A stretch of DNA of 41,060 nucleotides, taken from an uncultured Gemmatimonadota bacterium (GTDB lineage Bacteria; Gemmatimonadota; Gemmatimonadetes; Gemmatimonadales; Gemmatimonadaceae). The stretch is taken from NCBI GenBank assembly GCA_946480295.1, contig CAMLIT010000025.1, positions 1 to 41,060 on the forward strand, read 5' to 3'. Below are positions 7,679 through 19,960 of this stretch, in pieces. The translations under genes and the position numbers were made by a program. Under the pieces are notes generated by a model. That model saw only the letters and a list, made by a program, of their open reading frames with translations. It ran no database searches and was not told the origin of the DNA. Positions within the stretch are counted from its first letter, which is position 1. Each line of letters opens with the position of its first letter.

Positions 7679-9988
7679 ATGCGCATTCGCAAGGTTGGCG
7701 TCGTAGGCGCGGGCACGATGGGCAGCGGCATCGCGGCGCTCGCCGCCTCGGCCGGGATCCCCGTCGTCCTGCTCGACATCCCGGGCAAGGAGGGCGACCG
7801 CAACGGCCCGGCGAAGCAGGGCTTCGAGCGCGTGCGCAAGATGAAGCCCGCCGCGCTCATGGAACCCGACCGCGCGGCGCTCGTCCGCCTCGGCAACACG
7901 GACGACGACCTCCCGCTGCTCGCCGACTGCGACCTCGTCATCGAGGCGATCATCGAGCAGCTCGAGCCGAAGCGGCAGCTCTACGGGAAGCTCGAGGGGA
8001 TCATCGGCGCGGACACCGTCGTCGCGTCGAACACCTCCGGCATCCCGATGGGGCTCCTCTCCGAGGGGCGCTCCGGCGCGTTCCGGTCGCGCTTCCTCGG
8101 CATGCACTTCTTCAATCCGCCGCGGTACCTGCACCTCCTCGAGGTGATCCCGACACCGCAGACCGCCGCCGAGACGCTCGACGCGGCGACGGCGTTCAGC
8201 GATCGCGTGCTCGGGAAGGGGATCGTGCTGGCGAAGGACGTCCCCGGCTTCGTCGCCAACCGGCTCGGCGTCTACGGGATGCAGCTGGCGATGCAGCTCA
8301 TGGAGTGCTACGGGCTGACGATCGACGAGGTGGACGTGCTCACCGGTCCGCTGCTCGGCCGGGCGAAGTCGGCGACCTTCCGCACCGGCGACCTCACCGG
8401 GATCGACGTGCTGGTGCACGTGACCGACGAGCTGGCGCAGACGACGGGCGAGCCGTTCGCGCTCCCCGCCTGGGTGCGCGAGCTCGTGAAATCGGGGCGC
8501 TATGGGGAGAAGACGGGCGCCGGCTTCTACAAGCGCGTCGGCAAGGAGATCCACACCCTCGATTGGCGGGCGCTCGACTACGCGCCGCAGCGGAAGGTGG
8601 AGTCGCCGGAGCTGGGGAAGCTCGGGAGGCTGCCGCTGGACGAGCGGTTGCGCGCGGTCGCGTCGCTCGAGGGGAAGTACGGCGACTTCGCGCGCGAGTA
8701 CCTGCTGCGCCTCTCGCACTACGTGCTCGCGCGCACGCCGGAGATCGCCTACGACCTGGTGAGCGTGGATCGCGCGCTGGAGTGGGGGTTCGCGTGGGAG
8801 GCGGGGCCGTTCAAGCAGATGGACATGCTCGGCCTCGACTTCCTGCGCGACGGCTTCCGCCGCCTCTCGCTCGACGAGCCGCTGCTCCTCGAGCGCGCGA
8901 GCGACGGCTTCTACCAGCAGACGGGCAGGGAGCTGCTCCACGTCGCGACGGACGGCGGGTACGCGCCCGTCCCGGAGATCCCGGGCGCTCTGTCGTTAGG
9001 CGCGCTCCGCCGGGCGAACCGCGTGCTCGAGGAGACGCCCGACGCCACGCTGTACGACGCGGGCGACGGGGTGGCGATCCTCGAGTTCCACAGCAAGATG
9101 AACACGCTCGGCGAGGGGGTGCTCCGGATGCTCGACCGGAGCCTCGAGCGCGTGGCGGTGGAGGGGCGGGCCGGGCTGGTGATCGGCAACGAGGACCCGC
9201 GCACATTCAGCGCCGGCGCCGACCTGTCGATGATCGTGCCCCTCGTGCAGCAGGGGAACTGGACGGCCCTCGACGAGGCGGTGCGCTACTTCCAGGGGTG
9301 CTCGATGCGCATCCGCAACGCGCCCGTCCCGGTCGTCCTCGCCCCGTTCGGCCTCACGCTCGGCGGCGGGTGCGAGTTCTCCCTCCACGCCGACCGCGTG
9401 CAGGCGCACGCGGAGCTGTACATGGGGCTCGTCGAGGTCGGGGTCGGGCTGATCCCCGCCGGCGGCGGCACCAAGGAGCTCCTCTTCCGGTTCACCGAGG
9501 CGCTCGCGCCGTACGAGGAGGCGGATCCGTTCGAGGGGGTGAAGCGCGCGTTCAAGCTCATCGCCATGGCGACGACGAGCACGAGCGCGCTCGAAGCGCG
9601 GCAGCTCGGCTACCTGCGCGACCGCGACCGCGTCACGATGAACCGCGACCGGCTGCTCGCCGATGCCAAACGAGCGGTGCTCGACCTCGCCGACGGCTAC
9701 GTCGCGCCCCCGCCGCGCACGATCACGGCGCTGGGGAAGGAGGGGCTCGGGAACCTGCACTACGCCGCGTGGGCGATGCACGAGGCGGGCTATGCGAGCG
9801 ACCACGACGTGCGGATCGCCCACGAGCTGGCGTACGTCCTCTGCGGCGGCGACGGGCCGCCGCGTGTCGTCACCGAGCAGGACATCCTCGACCTCGAGCG
9901 CGAGGCGTTCCTGACGCTGCTCGGCACGAAGCCGACGCAGGAGCGGATCGGGTACATGCTGAAGACGGGGAAGCCGCTGAGAAACTGA
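7679..9988 (+). CDS. fadN: FadN-type 3-hydroxyacyl-CoA dehydrogenase / enoyl-CoA hydratase
   Basis: The product has 769 residues. The ATG at 7679 is preceded by GGAGG at proper spacing. The domain order is dehydrogenase first (NAD motif GAGTMG at residues 10-15, catalytic-region His143 in GMHFFNPP, then the C-terminal dehydrogenase domains with VPGFVANR), then an enoyl-CoA hydratase/isomerase domain from about residue 455 (TFSAGADL near 510, GGGCEF near 561, LIPAGGGTKE). This order is that of Bacillus FadN and the opposite of FadB/FadJ. It would carry out hydration and NAD-dependent oxidation in fatty-acid beta-oxidation. The thiolase follows 190 bases downstream; no acyl-CoA dehydrogenase gene is present here. 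Confidence 0.92.
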   Translation: MRIRKVGVVGAGTMGSGIAALAASAGIPVVLLDIPGKEGDRNGPAKQGFERVRKMKPAALMEPDRAALVRLGNTDDDLPLLADCDLVIEAIIEQLEPKRQLYGKLEGIIGADTVVASNTSGIPMGLLSEGRSGAFRSRFLGMHFFNPPRYLHLLEVIPTPQTAAETLDAATAFSDRVLGKGIVLAKDVPGFVANRLGVYGMQLAMQLMECYGLTIDEVDVLTGPLLGRAKSATFRTGDLTGIDVLVHVTDELAQTTGEPFALPAWVRELVKSGRYGEKTGAGFYKRVGKEIHTLDWRALDYAPQRKVESPELGKLGRLPLDERLRAVASLEGKYGDFAREYLLRLSHYVLARTPEIAYDLVSVDRALEWGFAWEAGPFKQMDMLGLDFLRDGFRRLSLDEPLLLERASDGFYQQTGRELLHVATDGGYAPVPEIPGALSLGALRRANRVLEETPDATLYDAGDGVAILEFHSKMNTLGEGVLRMLDRSLERVAVEGRAGLVIGNEDPRTFSAGADLSMIVPLVQQGNWTALDEAVRYFQGCSMRIRNAPVPVVLAPFGLTLGGGCEFSLHADRVQAHAELYMGLVEVGVGLIPAGGGTKELLFRFTEALAPYEEADPFEGVKRAFKLIAMATTSTSALEARQLGYLRDRDRVTMNRDRLLADAKRAVLDLADGYVAPPPRTITALGKEGLGNLHYAAWAMHEAGYASDHDVRIAHELAYVLCGGDGPPRVVTEQDILDLEREAFLTLLGTKPTQERIGYMLKTGKPLRN

Positions 9989-10178
9989 AGTCCCGAGGGA
10001 TGGCACTGACGGGACTGGCGTTCGAGTCCCGGCTGGACCGTGAGTACGACCGGATGCACTGGAGTCGGTCAGTCCCGCATGGAGAGCCACACGCGGCGGG
10101 ACTGACAGACTCGGAGCCACATGAGTCGCGGAGCCCCGAGTGCCGGGACTCGTTACACAGAACGAGCGAGGAAACAGT

Positions 10179-10190
<12 letters not shown>
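9985..10190. repeat. Cluster of GGGACT/AGTCCC motifs with hairpins
   Basis: Seven copies of GGGACT or its complement fall within about 200 bases between fadN and fadA and into the first codons of fadA. Two of them form a 10-base inverted repeat, tcagtcccgc (10069-10078) and gcgggactga (10096-10105), with a 17-base loop. No gene is seen in the spacer. It may be an attenuating or processing element between the two beta-oxidation genes, or a decayed member of the heptamer repeats. Confidence 0.5.
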
Positions 10191-11360
<1,170 letters not shown>

Positions 11361-11585
11361 AGCTGCGAACGGGGACCTCGCCGTCGTCCGCGACTCGCAT
11401 TGCGTACTTCGTACTGCGAACCTCACTGCGTATTACCAACTGCATACCGACCGCACGCACCCACACTCCGGGCCCGTGCGCGCAAGGTGCAGTCGCGTCC
11501 GCAGTCCGCAGTACCGAGTACGAAGTCAGGTTCGCAGTCCGCAGTATGCAGCGACGTCCGCAGTACGCAGTACGCAGTACGCACT
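11361..11585. repeat. Repeat-rich spacer with GCAGTAC/GCAGTCC heptamers
   Basis: The 225 bases between the convergent thiolase and SDR genes hold no gene. They consist largely of degenerate 7-base units: gcagtcc and gcagtac near 11500-11516, gcagtat and related units at 11534-11555, and three perfect gcagtac units at 11560-11580. The first half carries looser variants (tgcgtac, tgcgaac). The same period-seven pattern recurs elsewhere in the window. Confidence 0.75.
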
Positions 11586-12356
11586 CTACGCGGTGTATCC
11601 CCCATCCACCGTGTACACCCCTCCCGTGCAGAACCCCGCCTCGTCGGAGACGAGGAACAGCGCCAGCGCCGCCACCTCGTCGGGGGTGCCGAGGCGCTGG
11701 AGCGCCTGGCGGTGGAAGATGCGCGCGCGGATGTGCTCGTCGCGCCAGAGCGGCGCGCTGAAGTCCGTCTGGATCAGCCCGGGGCAGATCGCGTTCACCC
11801 GCACGTTGCTCGGCCCCCAGTCCTTCGCCAGTACGCGCGTCAGGCTGATCAACGCCGCCTTGCTCACGCTGTAGATGCCGAGCATCGGCTCGGGACGGAT
11901 CCCCGCCATGCTCGCCACGTTGAGGATCGTGCCGCCGCCGCGCGAGCGGAGGTGCGGGAGCGCTCGTTTGGCAATCTCGAACGGGCCCTTCAGGTTCACG
12001 GCGAGGATCTTGTCGAACGCCTCCTCGCTCGTCGCCTCGATCGCGCCGAACACGGGATTGACGGCGGCGTTGTTGACGACGATGTCCAGGCCGCCGAGCA
12101 GCTCCGCCGCGCGGTCCACGAGCGCGCGCGCCTCGTCCGGCCGGCCGACGTGCGCGGGCACGCCCTCGGCGCAGCCGCCGGAGGCGCGGATGGCCTGCAC
12201 CGTGTGCTCGACCGCGTCCGGCTTGCGGCTGTTGACGACCACGTTGGCGCCGGCGCGCGCGAGGGCGGTGGCGATGGCACGACCGATCCCGCGGGTCGCG
12301 CCGGTGACGAGCGCGGACTTGCCGCGCAGCGAGGAGACGTCCGGGGTCGGGTTCAT
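11586..12356 (-). CDS. SDR-family oxidoreductase
   Basis: This is a classical short-chain dehydrogenase/reductase of 256 residues. The cofactor loop TGATRGIG lies near residues 18-25, NNAA near 93-96, a catalytic Ser in NVASMAG, and YSVSK gives Tyr162 and Lys166. The C-terminus GGVYTVDGGYTA is typical. The ATG at 12356 is preferred over the GTG six bases upstream because GAGG lies five bases before it. An NAD(P)-dependent alcohol/ketone or 3-oxoacyl reductase role is possible; the substrate is unknown. It lies 68 bases after the histidine kinase gene on the same strand and may be the last gene of that operon. Confidence 0.88.
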   Translation of the reverse strand: MNPTPDVSSLRGKSALVTGATRGIGRAIATALARAGANVVVNSRKPDAVEHTVQAIRASGGCAEGVPAHVGRPDEARALVDRAAELLGGLDIVVNNAAVNPVFGAIEATSEEAFDKILAVNLKGPFEIAKRALPHLRSRGGGTILNVASMAGIRPEPMLGIYSVSKAALISLTRVLAKDWGPSNVRVNAICPGLIQTDFSAPLWRDEHIRARIFHRQALQRLGTPDEVAALALFLVSDEAGFCTGGVYTVDGGYTA

Positions 12357-12424
12357 GGGCACCTCGAGGTCGCCCTATGCTACCGCCCGGTCGGCAGGAA
12401 CTCCAGCGCGGGAGGCGGACCTCG

Positions 12425-14764
<2,340 letters not shown>

Positions 14765-14772
14765 GGTCCGCC

Positions 14773-15159
14773 TCAGCGCAGCGTATAGAGGTACGCCGCG
14801 ATGTCGTTGATGTCCCCCGGCTTCACGCCGGTGGCGGGCATCGCGGTCTTCGGGTCGATGCGGCGCGGATCGAGGATCCAGCGCTCGAGATTGTCCGGCG
14901 TGTTGGGCAGCACGCCGGCGACGTACGCGCGCCGGGCGATCCCGGTGAGCGGCGGGCCCACCGTGGCGTTGGCGCCCTCCACGCCGGGAATGGTGTGGCA
15001 GGCGCCGCAGCCGTAGTAGCGGATCAGCCGGCGTCCGCGCTCCGGGTGCCCTCCGGTGAGCGCGATCGCGTCGTTCTCCGGGTTGTCCCGGTTGCAGCCG
15101 CCGAGGACGAGGGCGGCGGCCACGGCCGCGCAGAGCCAGGCGCCGCGCGCGCGCATCAT
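14773..15159 (-). CDS. Lipoprotein c-type cytochrome
   Basis: The 128 residues include a signal peptide ending LVLGGC (lipid-anchored Cys22), one heme-binding motif CGACH and a later methionine in TAMPATG that suits the sixth heme ligand. It resembles the cytochrome c domain fused to subunit II of caa3 oxidases (VGPPLTGIARRAYV, LERWILDP), so it probably passes electrons at the periplasmic face of the oxidase. The ATG overlaps the stop of ctaG by four bases. Confidence 0.85.
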   Translation of the reverse strand: MMRARGAWLCAAVAAALVLGGCNRDNPENDAIALTGGHPERGRRLIRYYGCGACHTIPGVEGANATVGPPLTGIARRAYVAGVLPNTPDNLERWILDPRRIDPKTAMPATGVKPGDINDIAAYLYTLR

Positions 15160-16040
15160 GGCAGCGCCTCCACCCCGACCGCGGCCCGCTCGCGCCGCAC
15201 CACGCGCTTCTCCGACTCGTTCATCCAGGCGGCGAGGAGCCAGAGACATGCCGCCAGGTAGCTCAGGCTGGCCGGAATCCACATGATGAGGCCCGCCAAC
15301 TGCTGATCCTGCAGCGGCGTCGTCCCCCACAGCGCGGCGGCGTTGCCGTACGCGGGATACCAGAGCAGTCGCGAAAAGGTCAGCAGCGCGCCGAGGGCGC
15401 CGGTGTGGACGGCCGTGGTGAAGACGTAGATGACGCCCGCGCCGTAGCCCAGCCGGCCGCGGCTTCCGTGGACGAGCGCCCACCAGAAGAGCAGGGCGGA
15501 CCCGAGGAAGCTCGCGTGCTGGAGCGAGTGGACCAGGTCGCTCGTCAGCGTGGCCTGGAAGAGTGGAGGCGCGTGCCACAGCCAGATCGCCGCCGCATGG
15601 ATGCACCATGCAACGAGGGGCGTCGTCAGCCAGCGCCAGCTCGCGCGCACGGGCCGAACGCGACCCCAGCCGCCGACCGCGCGCCTGGTCCCGAGCGGCA
15701 GGCCCCACAGCATGGGGACGAGCGGCCGACCAAGCACGAGCAGCGGCGCCGCGACGACCATCAACAGCTCGTGCTGGACCATGTGCGCCGAGAAGAGCTG
15801 CTCGGACAGCTCGTGCAGCGGGGACACGAGCGAGAGCGCCGTCACGCCCCATCCCGCCCAGAAGCAGGCGACCTGCCATTCGCGGATGCCGTGGCCGCGA
15901 CCGGCCGAGCGCCAGAGGCGACGCACGCCGACGGCGTACAACGCCGCGGATGCGACGAGCGGGAGGACGATGCCGGGCGCCAGCTCCCACTTCGTCCAGA
16001 GCTCGCTCCACGGCGAGGGTGACAGCGCCTCGAGCATCAT
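15156..16040 (-). CDS. ctaG: Cytochrome c oxidase assembly factor, CtaG (caa3) family
   Basis: This is a polytopic membrane protein of 294 residues with about seven helices. The stretch SPLHELSEQLFSAHMVQHEL and the later IHAAAIWLWH with conserved histidines are hallmarks of the caa3_CtaG family, which is needed to assemble the copper centre of heme-copper oxidases. Its ATG overlaps the stop of the preceding gene by four bases. It lies within the oxidase operon directly after subunit III and a small membrane protein, which supports the call. Confidence 0.88.
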   Translation of the reverse strand: MMLEALSPSPWSELWTKWELAPGIVLPLVASAALYAVGVRRLWRSAGRGHGIREWQVACFWAGWGVTALSLVSPLHELSEQLFSAHMVQHELLMVVAAPLLVLGRPLVPMLWGLPLGTRRAVGGWGRVRPVRASWRWLTTPLVAWCIHAAAIWLWHAPPLFQATLTSDLVHSLQHASFLGSALLFWWALVHGSRGRLGYGAGVIYVFTTAVHTGALGALLTFSRLLWYPAYGNAAALWGTTPLQDQQLAGLIMWIPASLSYLAACLWLLAAWMNESEKRVVRRERAAVGVEALP

Positions 16041-16435
16041 ATCGTCTGGCAGGGGCCGAGAAAGAGCACGGCGATCCACATGGCGATGATGATCAGCGCG
16101 CTGTACGTGCTCGCGGCCAGCCCGGCCAGGGCGAGGAAGCGGCTCCGGCCGACGACGGTCGCCTCGTCGTCGCGCGTGCCGCCGCCGGTCGCACGCCAGT
16201 CGCGCCAGGAGATGCCGCCGACGACGACCGCGATCACGAGGAAGAGCAGGTGGGCGACGTGCAGGCTCCAGCGCCCGTCGACGCTGCACGCCCACGGCGT
16301 CGCCATGTACGCCACCGCCTGGTCCCAGAGGACGGCGAGCAGCCCCACGAGGAAGCCGAGGCTGAGCCGCAGCAGGCCGGGCCAGCGCGCGAAGCGCCGC
16401 TCCGCGTCGTCCATCCGCACGGTCGTCTCCGCCAT
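16037..16435 (-). CDS. Small membrane protein in oxidase operon
   Basis: The 132 residues contain three predicted membrane helices (about 25-45, 62-80 and 100-125) and end with the hydrophobic phrase IAMWIAVLFLGPCQ. I do not recognise a named family. It sits between subunit III and ctaG, with two bases after the former and a four-base overlap with the latter, so it is very probably an accessory or small subunit of the oxidase, or an assembly protein. A charged cytoplasmic-type loop separates helices two and three. Confidence 0.7.
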   Translation of the reverse strand: MAETTVRMDDAERRFARWPGLLRLSLGFLVGLLAVLWDQAVAYMATPWACSVDGRWSLHVAHLLFLVIAVVVGGISWRDWRATGGGTRDDEATVVGRSRFLALAGLAASTYSALIIIAMWIAVLFLGPCQTI

Positions 16436-16437
16436 CG

Positions 16438-17046
16438 TCAGAAGAAGCGTGGCACCCAGTACGCGATGACGTACAGCGGGAGCCATACCAGCACGAGATA
16501 GTAGTAGTAGAGCGCCATGTCGCTCGTGTCCGACATGTACTTCACCGGGACGCGCGCGCGATACATGAGCGCCGCCATCCCCACCAGCTCCCCGAGCTCG
16601 ACGGCGATGAGCGTCGCGTGCCAGCCGAGCACGTTCCACTCGGCGGAGCCGTAGGCGTTCGTGTCCCACCGCACGTTGAGCGACCAGAACTCGAACCAGC
16701 GCAGCACGGCGATGGCGATCAGCATCAGCGACGCGACGGTCAGCCAGAGGCGGACCGTCGGCCGATCGAGGCGGCGCGCGGCGCGGTCGGCGAGGAAGAC
16801 CGGGACGAGGCTGAGGAGCATGACGACGAGCTGGATCGTCGGGATCGTCAGGCTCGGCAGGGGCGTGCGGATCGGCGGCCAGTGGTCGAAGTTCTGGCGC
16901 ACGTAGTAGTAGGCGCCGACGATGATGGCGAGCGTCCACCCCTCGATGACGACGAAGGCGAGCGTTCCCCACCACAGCATGCTGCGGTAGCCGAAGGTCA
17001 CCGTCGGCAGCTCGGCGACGTCGGCGACGATGCGCATCGGCTTCAT
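16438..17046 (-). CDS. Cytochrome c oxidase subunit III
   Basis: The 202 residues form about five membrane helices, the short bacterial form of heme-copper oxidase subunit III. Recognisable parts are FGYRSMLWWGTLAFVVIEGW near the start, YYYVRQNFDHWP, and GWHATLIAVELGELVG, where the histidine and glutamate are typical of the family. The ATG overlaps the stop of subunit I by four bases. Subunit III stabilises the catalytic core and its proton uptake path. Confidence 0.85.
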   Translation of the reverse strand: MKPMRIVADVAELPTVTFGYRSMLWWGTLAFVVIEGWTLAIIVGAYYYVRQNFDHWPPIRTPLPSLTIPTIQLVVMLLSLVPVFLADRAARRLDRPTVRLWLTVASLMLIAIAVLRWFEFWSLNVRWDTNAYGSAEWNVLGWHATLIAVELGELVGMAALMYRARVPVKYMSDTSDMALYYYYLVLVWLPLYVIAYWVPRFF

Positions 17047-19004
17047 ACGGCGACCTCCGTCACGATCTCGTCCTCGAGCGCGACGCGCTCCTCCTCGAGG
17101 TCCGCCCGACGCGGCCACCCCCAGCCGGCGAAGGCGACGAAGCCGGCGAGCAGTCCCGCGACGATCCCCCACGGCGTGAACACGGCGCCGATGAAGCTGA
17201 TGCCGACGGCGGCCGCCATGACGAACGGCCAGATGCTCGGCTCAGGGTGCTTGTAGCGGTGGTCGGGGTGCGCGTCGAAGAGCGTGGTGACGAGGACCTC
17301 GCGCCGGTCGGTGCGCAGCCCGGTGACCACCGGCTGCTCGGCCGAGGGCGTCCAGAGCCCGTCGCGGCTCTGCACCACCGGGATCTGCGCGAAGTTGTAG
17401 CTCGGCGGCGGCGAGGTCGTCGCCCACTCCAGGGTGTGCGCGTCCCACGGGTTCGGGCCGGCGATGATGCCGGAGCGCCAGCTCCAGAGGGCGTTGACTA
17501 TTAGGAGGACGACGCTCACGGCGATGATCGCCGCGCCGATCGAGGCGGTGAGGTTGAGATCGCCCCAGCCGGTTTCGGGGAGATAGGTGTAGACGCGCCG
17601 CGGCATCCCCTCGAGCCCGAGGAGGTGCAGCGGGAAGAAGGTGAGGTTGACGCCGATGAAGAAGAGCGCGAACTGCCACCGGCCGAGGCGCTCGCTCATC
17701 AGGCGCCCCGTCACCTTCGGGAACCAGTAGTAGAAGGCGCCGAAGAGCGGCATCAGCCCGCCGCCGATGAGCACGTAGTGGAGGTGCGCGACGACGAACA
17801 TCGTGTCGTGCACCTGCGTGTCGAAGGACACCGAGGCGAGCATCACGCCGGTCATGCCGCCGACGATGAAGGTCACCATGAAGCCGACGACGTAGAGCAG
17901 CGGCACCTTCCACACCGGGCGCCCCGACCAGATGGTCGCGATCCAGCAGAAGATCTGCACGGCGGTCGGGATCGTGATCATCAGGCTCGCCGCGGTGAAG
18001 AAGCTCTTGCCGAGCTCCAGCACCGGCGTGGCGAACATGTGGTGCACCCAGACGCCGAAGCCGATGAAGCCGGTCGCGACGGTGGAGAGCACCACGGCGG
18101 TATAGCCGAACACCGGTCGGCGCGAGAAGGTCGAGACGATCTCCGACACCATCCCCAGCGCCGGCAGGAAGATGATGTAGACCTCGGGGTGGCCGAAGTA
18201 CCAGAACATGTGCTGCCAGAGCAGCGCGTCGCCCCCTTCGGCGTAGTTGAAGAAGTGCGTGCTCACGCCGCGATCCATCGCCAGCAGCATGCTGGCGGAG
18301 GCGACGGCCGGCATGGCGAAGACGATCATGAAGGCCACGACGAGCTGCGACCAGACGAAGAGCGGGATTCGGTTCAGCGACATCCCCGGCGCGCGCTGCT
18401 TGAACACCGTGATGATGATGTTCGTCGCCGCCACCAGCCCGGCGATCTCGGTGAACGTCACCGTCTGCGCCCAGATGTCCGCGCGGTGCCCGGGATCGAA
18501 CTGCGGGCCGGAGAGGGGCACGTACGAGAACCATCCGGCGTCGGGCCCGGAGTTCAGGTAGAAGCTGATGAACAGGAACAGGCCGCCGGTGAGGAACGTC
18601 CAGTAGCCGAAGGCGTTGAGCCGCGGGAAGGCGACGTTCCGCGTGCCGACCATGAGCGGCACGAAGTACAGCCCCATCGCCGTCATGATCGGCACGGCGA
18701 AGAGGAACATCATCGCCGTGCCGTGCGTGGTGAAGACCTGGTCGTAACGGTCGGGGCCGAGCACGCCGTTCTCCGGCCGCGCGAGCTGCAGCCGGATGAG
18801 CGCGGCGTTCACGCCGCCGAGCAGGAACCAGATGAACGCGGTGATGATGTAGCGCTTGCCGATGGACTTGTGATCCACGGAGGTGAGCCATCCCCAGAGT
18901 CCCGAGCGCTCGCGCCAGGTCGCCTCGAGGAGCTGCGCGTCGCGCGCCTGCGCCTCCTCGGTCAGGAGCTCTCCGGTGCGGACCGGGATCGCCGTGCTGC
19001 TCAC
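17043..19004 (-). CDS. ctaD: Cytochrome c oxidase subunit I (heme-copper), with C-terminal extension
   Basis: The product has 653 residues from a GTG start at 19004, with GGAGAG upstream; the GTGA overlaps the stop of subunit II. Heme and CuB ligands are present: HGTAMMFLF, QHMFWYFGHPEVYI (His272, Tyr276), WVHHMFA and VAHLHYVL. Glu274 of the HPEVY motif is kept, as in A1-type oxidases. In contrast, the D-channel entrance aspartate is Asn123 (GTRNVAFPRLN) and the K-channel lysine is Gln (PTAVQIFCW). After about residue 560 an extension carries two more helices and an acidic tail, as in some caa3 oxidases. It is the inner-membrane site where oxygen is reduced to water. Confidence 0.95.
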   Translation of the reverse strand: MSSTAIPVRTGELLTEEAQARDAQLLEATWRERSGLWGWLTSVDHKSIGKRYIITAFIWFLLGGVNAALIRLQLARPENGVLGPDRYDQVFTTHGTAMMFLFAVPIMTAMGLYFVPLMVGTRNVAFPRLNAFGYWTFLTGGLFLFISFYLNSGPDAGWFSYVPLSGPQFDPGHRADIWAQTVTFTEIAGLVAATNIIITVFKQRAPGMSLNRIPLFVWSQLVVAFMIVFAMPAVASASMLLAMDRGVSTHFFNYAEGGDALLWQHMFWYFGHPEVYIIFLPALGMVSEIVSTFSRRPVFGYTAVVLSTVATGFIGFGVWVHHMFATPVLELGKSFFTAASLMITIPTAVQIFCWIATIWSGRPVWKVPLLYVVGFMVTFIVGGMTGVMLASVSFDTQVHDTMFVVAHLHYVLIGGGLMPLFGAFYYWFPKVTGRLMSERLGRWQFALFFIGVNLTFFPLHLLGLEGMPRRVYTYLPETGWGDLNLTASIGAAIIAVSVVLLIVNALWSWRSGIIAGPNPWDAHTLEWATTSPPPSYNFAQIPVVQSRDGLWTPSAEQPVVTGLRTDRREVLVTTLFDAHPDHRYKHPEPSIWPFVMAAAVGISFIGAVFTPWGIVAGLLAGFVAFAGWGWPRRADLEEERVALEDEIVTEVAV

Positions 19005-19960
19005 TTCAGACTCTCCAGATAATTGATGAGGGCCTGCAGATCCTTCGGCTCGAGCTGGTTGGAGGGCATGTTCGCCCCCGGCTTGATCGACTGCGGGTCC
19101 ACGATCCAGCCGGCGAGGTTGCCGCGCGTGTTGGGCAGCGTGCCGGCGGCGAGACTCAGCCGGCTCCCGATGTGCGAGAGGTCCGGACCGATGGTGCCGT
19201 GGGCGCCGGTGCCGGCGATCGTGTGGCAGTTCGAGCAGGGGCCGGAGAGGAACACCTTCTGGCCCGCGAGGTCGAGCGAGTCGGTCGGGGGCGGGGGTGC
19301 GATGCGCTGCGACGCGAGCCACGCCGCGAACTTCTGCCGCGGCTCGGCGACGATGTACAGCGCCATGTTCGCGTGCTGGTAGCCGCAGAACTCCGCGCAC
19401 TGTCCGCGGTACACCCCGGCGGTGTCGGCCTCGATCCAGGTGGTCGTGGTGTAGCCGGGCACGAGATCCCGCTTCCCGTTCAGGTTCGGCGCCCAGAAGC
19501 TGTGGATCACGTCCGTCGACGAGAGCACGAGCTGCACGGGTACGCCGACCGGGATGTGGATCTCGTTCGCCGTGTGCAGCATCCGGCTCGGATCGGGATC
19601 GTTGTACTCGACCTCCCACCACCACTGATGTCCGGTGACGTGGATGGTGAGCGCCTCGCGCGGGTGCACGGCGAGGGCGTGGCCGACGCCGAAGTCGTAG
19701 AACAGGAAGGCGAAGAGGATGAGCACCGTGGCGAGGATCCCGCCCGACACCCAGCGACGCATCGCGCGATGCGCGCCTTGCGGCGGCACGGCCACGCCCT
19801 CCGCCCCGATGACCGGGCGAGTGCGCCGCAGCGCCGCGTAGAAGAACACGGCGAGCACGATCACGTACACGACCGCCGCGACCCCCAGCATCCACCACCA
19901 GAGGCCGCCGATCGCGTGCGCCATGGCGCCCGCGGGGTGGAGGACGGACTGGCGGTCCAT
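19001..19960 (-). CDS. coxB: Cytochrome c oxidase subunit II with fused cytochrome c domain
   Basis: The 319 residues comprise two N-terminal membrane helices, then a cupredoxin domain with the CuA site (HSFWAPNL, then CAEFCGYQHANM). A C-terminal cytochrome c domain (CSNCH, later ANMPS) makes it a caa3-type subunit II. The protein takes electrons from periplasmic cytochromes and passes them to subunit I. The ATG overlaps by one base the stop of the upstream lipoprotein cytochrome c gene (TGATG), so the cytochrome and oxidase are translated together. Confidence 0.94.
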   Translation of the reverse strand: MDRQSVLHPAGAMAHAIGGLWWWMLGVAAVVYVIVLAVFFYAALRRTRPVIGAEGVAVPPQGAHRAMRRWVSGGILATVLILFAFLFYDFGVGHALAVHPREALTIHVTGHQWWWEVEYNDPDPSRMLHTANEIHIPVGVPVQLVLSSTDVIHSFWAPNLNGKRDLVPGYTTTTWIEADTAGVYRGQCAEFCGYQHANMALYIVAEPRQKFAAWLASQRIAPPPPTDSLDLAGQKVFLSGPCSNCHTIAGTGAHGTIGPDLSHIGSRLSLAAGTLPNTRGNLAGWIVDPQSIKPGANMPSNQLEPKDLQALINYLESLK

